This document shows, in pieces, positions 7,635-14,416 of a stretch of DNA of 34,932 bases (position 1 is its first letter; each line of letters opens with the position of its first letter). Both the position numbers and the translations under genes were made by a program. Below the pieces are notes generated by a model. The model did not search any database. It was not told where the DNA came from and was given only the letters and a program-made list of their open reading frames with translations. Source of the DNA: an uncultured Clostridia bacterium (GTDB taxonomy: Bacteria; Bacillota; Clostridia; Lachnospirales; Anaerotignaceae); NCBI GenBank assembly GCA_937901125.1, contig CALCGT010000015.1:1-34932 (forward strand), written 5' to 3'.

Positions 7635-8420
7635 GCTGAAAAATATCTATAAAACCTTCAACCCCGGTTCTATCAATGAAAAAAGAGCCCTGAACGGTGT
7701 CAATCTGACCCTGGAGGAAGGGGGATTTGTGACCATTATCGGCGGGAACGGTGCCGGCAGATCCACTATGCTGAATGCCATTGCGGGCACATGGCCCCTG
7801 GATTCCGGTTCTGTTGTGATCGATGGGGATGATATCACAAAGCGGCCCGAACATAAGAGAGCCGTTTATCTGGGCCGTGTGTTCCAGGACCCTATGAACG
7901 GCACAGCGGCAGATATGGAAATTGAAGAAAATCTGGCTGTAGCCAAACGCCGCGGGCAGAAGCGCACCCTGAGATGGGGCATCACAAAGAAGGAAAGAGA
8001 AGAATATGTGGAACTGCTGAAAATGCTGGATCTGGGCCTAGAGACCCGTTTGCGGGCAAAGGTCGGCCTTCTTTCCGGTGGGCAGAGACAGGCGCTGACA
8101 CTGCTGATGGCTACATTGAAAAAGCCGAAGCTGCTTCTGCTGGATGAACATACCGCAGCCCTTGACCCAAAAACAGCGGCAAGGTTTTGGAGCTTTCCGA
8201 TCAAGTTATTGCAGAAAACAACTTGACCGCTTTGATGGTGACCCATAATATGAAAGATGCCATTGCCCGCGGCAATCGCCTGATCATGATGTGGGACGGC
8301 AAAATCATTTTGGACATCAAGGGGAAAGAAAAGAAGAATCTGACGGTAGATGACCTGCTGCATCAGTTTACCGTTGCCAGCGGCAAAGAATTTGCGAACG
8401 ACAGGGCACTTTTGGGCTGA
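7627..8420 (+). pseudogene. ABC importer ATPase, copy 1 (frameshifted, Walker A lysine replaced)
   Basis: An ATP-binding subunit that would be about 264 residues without the lesion. The first frame (7627-8226) contains Walker A at residues 39-47 as GGNGAGRST, where the invariant Lys is replaced by Arg at 45. It also holds the signature LSGGQRQALTLLMA and Walker B LLLLDEH. Near 8181-8186 one G appears missing, so the frame ends in an unrelated tail. The expected continuation (LELSDQVIAENNLTALMVTHNM, with the switch His) lies in the next frame to 8420. Two lesions in one gene suggest it is not functional. Positions 7966-8395 are identical to 11037-11466 in copy 2. Confidence 0.85.
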
Positions 8421-8496
8421 GACCTCTGGAAAATGCCATAAAAAATCAGCAAAAAAATGTATACAAAGAACTTGTGTTTTTTTTGGAAATAATTTC

Positions 8497-8524
8497 TTGA
8501 CATTGTCAAGTGAAGTGCTATAAT
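8497..8524 (+). promoter_or_regulatory. Promoter of lipoprotein gene 2
   Basis: Perfect TTGACA (8497-8502), a 16-base spacer and perfect TATAAT (8519-8524). It is the strongest-looking promoter of the cluster, consistent with the biased codon use of the gene it drives. Confidence 0.85.
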
Positions 8525-8607
8525 GACTTTAGCGATGCAACGCATACTCGCATGTATGTGAAAAAGCAAAACATCGGAAAACACAAGAAGAAAAGGGAGA
8601 GATTCTT

Positions 8608-9594
8608 ATGAAAAAATGGATGAAAATGACAGCCACAATGATGGCTGCAGCAATGGCATTGACAGCCTGCGGCGGTGGCACAGAAGCACCCGCAGATGAA
8701 GCTGCAAGCGGCGAAACATATACAATCGGTATCGTGCAGCAGCTGGAGCATCCCGCACTGGACGCAGCAACACAGGGCTTCGAAGATAAGCTGACAGAAC
8801 TGCTGGGCGAAGGCAATGTAACCTTCGATTATCAGAATGCCCAGGGGGAACAGACAAACTGCACAACCATCGCAACAAAATTCGTTTCCAACAATGTTGA
8901 CCTGATCATGGCCAATGCTACAACAGCACTGCAGTCCGCAGCGGCAGCAACAGCTGATATCCCTATCGTTGGTACATCCGTAACAGACTATGTAACAGCA
9001 GGTGTGGTTGATTCCAACGATGCACCCGGCAAAAATGTAACAGGCGTATCCGACCTGGCTCCTGTAGATCAGCAGATCGCTCTGCTGCTGGAACTGGTTC
9101 CCGACGTAACAAAGGTTGGCATTGTTTACTGCTCCGCGGAACCCAACTCCGTATTCCAGTCCAAACTGGCACAGGAAGAACTGGATAAAGCAGACGTAGC
9201 ATGGACTGAATACACAGCAGCCGATTCCAATGAAGTACAGTCCGTAGTGACAAAAGCTATCAGCGAATGTGACGTGCTGTATGTTCCTACAGATAATACA
9301 ATGGCAAACAACACAGAAATCATCAAGAATATCGCAGTTCCTGCAGGTATCCCCGTTATCGCCGGTGAAGAAGGCATCTGTGCCGGCTGCGGTCTGGCTA
9401 CACTGTCCATCAGCTACTATGATCTGGGCGTAAAAGCAGCGGAAATGGCTTACGAAATCCTGGTTAACGGTGCAAACCCCGCTGAAATGCCTATCGAATA
9501 CGTTTCCGAAGGTATCACAGCAAAATATAATGCTGAAATCGCAGAAGCTCTGGGTATCACAGTTCCCGAAGATATGGTAGCCATTGGCGAATAA
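8608..9594 (+). CDS. ABC importer substrate-binding lipoprotein, copy 2 (TrpX-like)
   Basis: A 328-residue lipoprotein of the ABC_sub_bind family (COG2984) with its lipobox Cys at residue 21 (LTAC). The binding domain begins at YTIGIVQQLEHPALDAA and keeps the YCSAEPNS and ATLSISYYDLGVKAAEMAY segments. It should capture a small ligand outside the cell for the permease at 9797. Its codons are strongly restricted (Thr nearly always ACA, Leu CTG, Ala GCA), unlike copy 1, which suggests high expression. It has a near-consensus promoter, a ribosome-binding site AAAGGGAGAG and its own terminator at 9638. The ligand is unknown; amino acids are likely from family knowledge. Confidence 0.92.
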   Translation: MKKWMKMTATMMAAAMALTACGGGTEAPADEAASGETYTIGIVQQLEHPALDAATQGFEDKLTELLGEGNVTFDYQNAQGEQTNCTTIATKFVSNNVDLIMANATTALQSAAAATADIPIVGTSVTDYVTAGVVDSNDAPGKNVTGVSDLAPVDQQIALLLELVPDVTKVGIVYCSAEPNSVFQSKLAQEELDKADVAWTEYTAADSNEVQSVVTKAISECDVLYVPTDNTMANNTEIIKNIAVPAGIPVIAGEEGICAGCGLATLSISYYDLGVKAAEMAYEILVNGANPAEMPIEYVSEGITAKYNAEIAEALGITVPEDMVAIGE

Positions 9595-9637
9595 AATAAT
9601 CTTTTTACAAAAGAAAAAGTGCAGATAACAAACAGAA

Positions 9638-9666
9638 TAGCGGAGCATTTTGCTCCGCTATTTTTA
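9638..9666 (+). terminator. Terminator after lipoprotein gene 2
   Basis: A perfect 10-bp stem, TAGCGGAGCA/TGCTCCGCTA, with a TTT loop and a following T-run. Confidence 0.92.
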
Positions 9667-9692
9667 TCAATTTTTTGAGCACTGAAAGAAAC

Positions 9693-9721
9693 TTGCGTAT
9701 CTCTGTGGAATGAGATATAAT
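9693..9721 (+). promoter_or_regulatory. Promoter of permease-ATPase unit 2
   Basis: TTGCGT (9693-9698), a 17-base spacer and TATAAT (9716-9721). It lies after the lipoprotein terminator, so the permease and ATPase are expressed separately from the binding protein. Confidence 0.65.
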
Positions 9722-9796
9722 TTTTTTTGGCTTATTTTTGTAGGACATAAGATAAAGATAGGCAGATCACATAAAAAAGAGTTGGAGGGATCTCTT

Positions 9797-10705
9797 ATGA
9801 ACATTATGGCATTATTGAACGCCCTTCCCGGTTCGGTTGCCCAAGGGTTGATCTGGGGCATCATGGCCATTGGCGTTTACATCACATTTAAAATACTGGA
9901 CTTTGCGGATCTGACCGTAGACGGCAGCATTGCCACCGGCGGTGCCGTAGCCGTTATGATGATGCTTTCCGGGCAGAATGTCTATGTGGCATTGATCGCA
10001 GCCACCATTGCAGGCATGCTGGCAGGTATGGTGACAGGCTTGTTCCACGTTGCTTTGGGCATCCCCGGTATCCTAGCAGGGATTTTGACCCAACTGGGGC
10101 TTTATTCCGTCAATATGCGGATCATGGGCAAATCCAATCAGGCCATCAGTGTAGATAATTACGATCTGATTCTCAGCCTGAGAAATATTCCCCATGCCAT
10201 TCTTGTGGGGGCTATTTTCTGTATTGTTTTGATCGCTGTGCTGTATTGGTTCTTTGGTACAGAAATGGGTCGTGGCTTCCGTGCCACAGGCAACAATGAA
10301 AAAATGGCCCGCGCCCAGGGCATCAACACCAATAACATGAAGATTATCGGTCTGATGCTTTCCAACGGTCTGGTGGGTCTGGCAGGGGGCTTATATGCCC
10401 AGTATCAGGGCAATGCCGACGTTAATATGGGCCGTGGTGCCATCGTGATTGGTCTGGCAGCCGTTATCATCGGTGGTGTTGTATTCGATAAGGTATTTCA
10501 TAATTTTGCCCTGCGTCTGGTAGGCGTTGTGGGCGGTGCGATTTTGTATTTCGTTGTTATCGCCGTGGTTTTGTGGCTGGGTCTGGAAACAACGGATATG
10601 AAGCTGATCAGTGCCCTGATCGTTGCCCTGTTCTTGGCGGTACCTCATTTGAAAGGGAAATATGCTGCCAGCCATGTAAAGAGAGGAGGCGGGAAGAATG
10701 CTTGA
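9797..10705 (+). CDS. ABC importer permease, copy 2 (intact)
   Basis: A 302-residue integral membrane permease of the COG4120 family (TrpY-like), the partner of ABC_sub_bind lipoproteins. It has many hydrophobic segments and the conserved cytoplasmic stretch FRATGNNEKMARAQGINTNN, which probably contacts the ATPase. The start at 9797, after GGAGGGATCTCTT, is preferred over in-frame codons further upstream because copy 1 shares MNIMALLNALPGSVAQG from exactly this point. The stop overlaps the ATPase start by 8 bases (ATGCTTGA), suggesting translational coupling. This is the only undamaged permease in the cluster. Confidence 0.93.
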   Translation: MNIMALLNALPGSVAQGLIWGIMAIGVYITFKILDFADLTVDGSIATGGAVAVMMMLSGQNVYVALIAATIAGMLAGMVTGLFHVALGIPGILAGILTQLGLYSVNMRIMGKSNQAISVDNYDLILSLRNIPHAILVGAIFCIVLIAVLYWFFGTEMGRGFRATGNNEKMARAQGINTNNMKIIGLMLSNGLVGLAGGLYAQYQGNADVNMGRGAIVIGLAAVIIGGVVFDKVFHNFALRLVGVVGGAILYFVVIAVVLWLGLETTDMKLISALIVALFLAVPHLKGKYAASHVKRGGGKNA

Positions 10706-11491
10706 ACTGAAAAATATCTATAAAACCTTCAATCCCGGCTCTGTCAATGAAAAAAGAGCCTTGAATGGCGTCAACCTGACTTTGGAAGATGGCGATTTCG
10801 TTACCATTATCGGCGGGAATGGTGCCGGCAAATCTACTATGCTGAATGCTATTGCGGGCACATGGCCCATCGACAGCGGTTCTGTTATCATCGATGGTGT
10901 GGATATCACAAAGCTGCCCGAGCATAAAAGAGCTACATATCTGGGGCGTGTGTTCCAGGACCCTATGAACGGCACAGCGGCGGATATGGAGATTGAAGAA
11001 AATCTGGCGGTAGCCAAACGCCGCGGACAGACCCGTACCCTGAGATGGGGCATCACAAAGAAGGAAAGAGAAGAATATGTGGAACTGCTGAAAATGCTGG
11101 ATCTGGGCCTAGAGACCCGTTTGCGGGCAAAGGTCGGCCTTCTTTCCGGTGGGCAGAGACAGGCGCTGACACTGCTGATGGCTACATTGAAAAAGCCGAA
11201 GCTGCTTCTGCTGGATGAACATACCGCAGCCCTTGACCCAAAAACAGCGGCAAGGTTTTGGAGCTTTCCGATCAAGTTATTGCAGAAAACAACTTGACCG
11301 CTTTGATGGTGACCCATAATATGAAAGATGCCATTGCCCGCGGCAATCGCCTGATCATGATGTGGGACGGCAAAATCATTTTGGACATCAAGGGGAAAGA
11401 AAAGAAGAATCTGACGGTAGATGACCTGCTGCATCAGTTTACCGTTGCCAGCGGCAAAGAATTTGCCAACGACAGAGCGTTGCTGGGCTGA
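10698..11491 (+). pseudogene. ABC importer ATPase, copy 2 (frameshifted, Walker A intact)
   Basis: An ATP-binding subunit with normal Walker A (GGNGAGKST), signature LSGGQRQ and Walker B LLLLDEH. At about 11252-11257 the frame breaks exactly as in copy 1: AAGGTTTTGG where AAGGGTTTTGG would keep the frame. The first frame ends at 11297. The missing C-terminus (LELSDQVIAENN, THNM switch, to LLG) is in the next frame from about 11258 to 11491. No convincing slippery heptamer is present, so programmed frameshifting is unlikely. If the lesion is real, neither cassette encodes a complete ATPase and an unlinked ATPase would be needed. If it is a consensus error, this copy is functional. Confidence 0.85.
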
Positions 11492-11794
11492 TGCCTAAGA
11501 AAAAAGCTCAGTTGCTTTGCAGCTTCAAGCTTTTTTCTTGGTACTGTGGGTATAAACACATTCGTTCCATCGGTGCAAGCATCTTGAAACCACCTGTTTT
11601 CCTCGGACGATCAAAGCCCGTCCTGCGGATTCCATTCAGGACACCCCGCAGAGGTGTCCCGAACCCTTCCGCAATAATTTGAATGTAACAAAAGCACTCA
11701 TTTTGATATGAGTGCTTTTTTATTTGCTGAGGGGGACAAAGTCTAGTTTTTCCCCAAAAGGCATAGATTGAATAAATGGTTTTGAGGTGATCGC
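11492..11794 (+). other. Intergenic stretch with hairpins, no gene
   Basis: These 303 bases hold three structures. There is a 12-bp inverted repeat AAGAAAAAAGCT/AGCTTTTTTCTT (about 11498-11540). A hairpin GGACACC/GGTGTCC (11639-11659) belongs, on the minus strand, to the dispersed hairpin family, as shown by its AGGGTTCGGGACA linker. The third is the terminator at 11691. A 63-codon open frame at 11491-11682 lacks a ribosome-binding site and any family resemblance, and is not called. Confidence 0.6.
11691..11722 (+). terminator. Terminator ending the importer cluster
   Basis: An 11-bp stem AAAGCACTCAT/ATGAGTGCTTT with a 6-base loop and T-run. Confidence 0.9.
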
Positions 11795-12058
11795 ATGGGA
11801 TTTCGGAAAAACATGACGGAAGCGTTGGAACTGCCCAAAGAGATCATGCTGAATCTGCCCCTGATCTCCTTTATCGGGCGGGAAGAGGTTTCTATAGAAA
11901 ACTACAAGGGCATTTTGGAATATGGGGAAGAAACGGTGCGGGTGGGCACCGCTGCCGGTGTCCTGCGGCTGACAGGGCGTGGTCTTTGTTTAAAGCAGCT
12001 TTCTGCTGAATGTATGGTGGTGACAGGCAGAGTGGAAAAGCTGGAGTTTTTACAGTAA
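11795..12058 (+). CDS. yqfC: Sporulation protein YqfC (YabP/YqfC family)
   Basis: An 87-residue protein matching the YabP/YqfC family by length, by the early PLISFIGREEVSIENYKGILEY segment and by its position before yqfD and phoH. In Bacillus, yqfC and yqfD are expressed in the mother cell under sigma-E; yqfD is required for sporulation. A GGCATAGAT sequence about 35 bases upstream (near 11760) loosely resembles a sigma-E -10 element, but I cannot support its -35. The ribosome-binding site TTTTGAGGTGATCGC precedes the ATG. The stop codon sits at the left edge of the 131-bp element 12055-12185. Confidence 0.88.
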   Translation: MGFRKNMTEALELPKEIMLNLPLISFIGREEVSIENYKGILEYGEETVRVGTAAGVLRLTGRGLCLKQLSAECMVVTGRVEKLEFLQ

Positions 12059-12185
12059 AAGCGTTGTCCACGAACACAGGAGATGGCTGCTTGCAGATAG
12101 ATTCCTGTGGACATGAGACAACCTGATGATAAGAGTAAGGCGAAGCCTTATGAATGTCATTGGGGAATATCAGGTTGGCTTTTAC
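12055..12185 (+). repeat. 131-bp structured intergenic element, copy 2
   Basis: Same length and layout as 4651-4781. The outer stem is GTAAAAGC (12055-12062)/GCTTTTAC (12178-12185). The second stem is GTTGTC/GACAAC (12063-12068 with 12117-12122). A hairpin CTGC-TT-GCAG lies at 12087-12096, and GTAAGGC-GAA-GCCTTAT at 12135-12151. Extra stems here are CACAGGA/TCCTGTG and CAACCTGAT/ATCAGGTTG. The stretch from ACCTGA to GAATGTC differs from copy 1 at only 7 of 38 positions. It lies between yqfC and yqfD inside a presumed operon. Confidence 0.7.
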
Positions 12186-12201
12186 AAAGAGGATCGTTGG
12201 G

Positions 12202-13428
12202 GTGAGGATTTTGTTCTTGGCGTTATGGTATTATTTACGTGGATATGTTAGAATAAGGGCGAAGGGCTTTTCTGCCGAACGCTTTATGAATATGGCGGCT
12301 TTTCGTGGGGTCTATCTTTGGGATGTGGCTCAGGCAGGGGCAGGCATGACCATGAAAGCGGCAGGCGGAAGTTTGGATATTTTGGAGGCTTGTGCGGAAA
12401 AAACAGGCTGTACCATCGAAGTCCTTGGCTGGGGCGGTCTGCCGTATTTTCTGGGGCGGTTTCGCAAGAGACAAGTCTGGGCGGCGGGGCTATTGTTTTT
12501 TGCCGCAGGGCTCTATTTGCTTTCCTCCTTTATCTGGACGGTGGAGGTGGAAGGAAATGAACGCCTTGGGGAAGAAGATATCCTTTCCTTTTGTCAGGAA
12601 CTGGGGCTGAAGCCCGGTGCATGGAGGCGAAACGTGGATACGGAAGATATTACTAACAGGCTTCTGGAAAACTTCTCCGACATCTCTTGGGTCAGTGTTG
12701 GCATCCGTGGGACAGATGCTACGGTCAAACTGGCGGAGACCATCGAAAAGGTAGAACTGGTGGATCAGGAGACCCCTTGCGATATGGTTGCTTCTGCCGA
12801 TGGCGTGATTTTACAGATCACTGCGGAACGGGGAACGCCGCTGGTTATGGCAGGGGATGTGGTGCAAAAGGGCGATATGCTGATTTCTTCTGAACTGCTG
12901 ATCGGCTTGGAAGGAGAAGAACAGCACACCGAATATACCGGGGCAGAAGGGGCGGTCACAGCCCGTATCTGGCAGCGGCTGACGGAGAAAATGCCCCTGC
13001 AGTATGAAGAAGTTCTTTACAGCGGCGTGGAAGAGGAAAACCATAGCCTTATTTTTTCTGAAAAAGAGCTGGATATCATCCATCCCAATGGGAGTGGGGA
13101 ATGGGAAAAAACGGTGCTGGAGGAAACGCCTTTGGCTTTGGGGGATTTCGAATTGCCCCTGAAATGGAAAAAAGAAATTTGGAAGGCCTGCCAGACGGTG
13201 AAAAAAGAACGTACCGTGGAGGAGGCAAAATCCCTTTTGGAAGAAAATTTAAGAAAAAAAGCAGAGAATTTATTGTCTGCACACGGTAAAATAGAACATA
13301 TAGAAATCAAATTTGAAGAATACGCCGATTGTGTCCGTGCCGAAGCGGAGATCACCATGGCGGAGCGCATAGAAGAAAAACGATTGAGAACACAAGAAAA
13401 GGAGCGTGACAATGCCGATGGCATTTGA
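12202..13428 (+). CDS. yqfD: Sporulation membrane protein YqfD
   Basis: A roughly 408-residue protein of the YqfD family, required for sporulation in Bacillus. The family N-terminus is clear (RGYVRIRAKGFSAERFMN, then GVYLW). A single membrane helix near residues 90-110 (LLFFAAGLYLLSSFIW) is followed by VEVEGNERLGEEDIL and a long extracytoplasmic region. The open frame extends up to an ATG at 12154, but that start lies inside the structured element. The GTG at 12202 with AAAGAGG upstream fits the conserved N-terminus better; a TTG at 12211 is also possible. The C-terminus is charged and overlaps phoH by 17 bases. Confidence 0.9.
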   Translation: MRILFLALWYYLRGYVRIRAKGFSAERFMNMAAFRGVYLWDVAQAGAGMTMKAAGGSLDILEACAEKTGCTIEVLGWGGLPYFLGRFRKRQVWAAGLLFFAAGLYLLSSFIWTVEVEGNERLGEEDILSFCQELGLKPGAWRRNVDTEDITNRLLENFSDISWVSVGIRGTDATVKLAETIEKVELVDQETPCDMVASADGVILQITAERGTPLVMAGDVVQKGDMLISSELLIGLEGEEQHTEYTGAEGAVTARIWQRLTEKMPLQYEEVLYSGVEEENHSLIFSEKELDIIHPNGSGEWEKTVLEETPLALGDFELPLKWKKEIWKACQTVKKERTVEEAKSLLEENLRKKAENLLSAHGKIEHIEIKFEEYADCVRAEAEITMAERIEEKRLRTQEKERDNADGI

Positions 13429-14416
13429 AAGAACCATGCAGATGGATAACCGCATCATTCTACCTGTTTTCGGGCAGTTCGATGCCAATATCAAAAAAAT
13501 TGAAAAGGACTGTGAGGTCAGCATCGTCAATCGGGGCGATGATGTGAAAATCTCCGGGGAGGAAAAAAACGTCCATAAGGCTTGGAACGTGATGCAGTCT
13601 CTGGCGGCACTGGCAAGAAAGGGCGAGGAGATTACAGAACAGAATCTGGAATATTTTATTTCCTCTGCAGAAGAAGCGGACCTGAAGGAGCTGGAAAAGG
13701 TATACGACGACCTGATCTGCATTACTGTCAACGGCAGACCTTTGAAGCCCAAAACCCTGGGGCAGAAGAAATATGTTGACCTGATCAAAAAAAATACCGT
13801 TGTTTTCGGCATCGGTCCAGCCGGTACAGGGAAAACTTACCTTGCCATGGCAATGGCCATCACTGCCTTTAAAAACAACGAAGTGAACCGTATCATCCTG
13901 ACTCGTCCTGCCATTGAAGCAGGGGAAAAGCTGGGCTTCCTGCCCGGGGATCTGCAGCAGAAGGTAGACCCCTATCTGCGCCCCCTGTATGATGCCCTGT
14001 ATGAAATCATGGGTGCGGAAAATTTTATGAAAAATATGGAGAAGGGGCTTATCGAAGTGGCTCCTTTGGCCTATATGCGTGGGCGTACTCTGGATAATGC
14101 CTTTATCGTGCTGGACGAAGCTCAGAATACTACTCCTGAGCAGATGAAGATGTTTTTGACCCGTATCGGTTATGGCTCCAAAGCAGTCATCACCGGGGAT
14201 GTAACCCAGATCGACCTGACGGAAGGCAAGCGTAGCGGCCTGATGGAAGCAACAAAAATCTTGTCGGGTATCGAAGGCATTGGTCAGATCACATTGACCA
14301 ATAAGGATGTTGTGCGCCATCCTCTGGTGCAGAAGATCATTCTTGCGTATGAAAAGTTTGAGAACAAGAAACGAGGCGATCAGGATGGCAAGAAAGAAAG
14401 ACGCTTCCCCAAATAA
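13412..14416 (+). CDS. phoH: PhoH family ATPase (PhoH/YbeZ)
   Basis: A 334-residue PhoH-like protein with an N-terminal KH-like region (residues about 15-80) and a RecA-type NTPase core. Walker A GPAGTGKT is at 135-142 and Walker B FIVLDEAQ has its acidic pair at 235-236. The family (YbeZ) is found next to YbeY and is linked to RNA metabolism and ribosome maturation; the exact reaction is not settled. The ATG at 13412, seven bases after AAGGAG, is preferred over the GTG at 13406, which is too close to that site. The gene overlaps yqfD upstream and the HD phosphodiesterase downstream, so it is translated within a tight operon. Confidence 0.95.
   Translation: MPMAFERTMQMDNRIILPVFGQFDANIKKIEKDCEVSIVNRGDDVKISGEEKNVHKAWNVMQSLAALARKGEEITEQNLEYFISSAEEADLKELEKVYDDLICITVNGRPLKPKTLGQKKYVDLIKKNTVVFGIGPAGTGKTYLAMAMAITAFKNNEVNRIILTRPAIEAGEKLGFLPGDLQQKVDPYLRPLYDALYEIMGAENFMKNMEKGLIEVAPLAYMRGRTLDNAFIVLDEAQNTTPEQMKMFLTRIGYGSKAVITGDVTQIDLTEGKRSGLMEATKILSGIEGIGQITLTNKDVVRHPLVQKIILAYEKFENKKRGDQDGKKERRFPK

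Noticed and set aside
8518..9648. A 376-codon Cys-rich minus-strand open frame over lipoprotein gene 2
   Set aside because: The high Cys content comes from reading GCA/ACA-rich codons in antisense; there is no initiation signal.
11250..11262. Programmed frameshifting in the ATPase genes
   Set aside because: A slip at TTT-TGG would need poor re-pairing (GTT), and no slippery heptamer or stimulatory structure was seen. A missing G is simpler.
11491..11682. A 63-codon frame after ATPase copy 2
   Set aside because: It lacks a ribosome-binding site, contains the hairpin sequences and resembles no known family.
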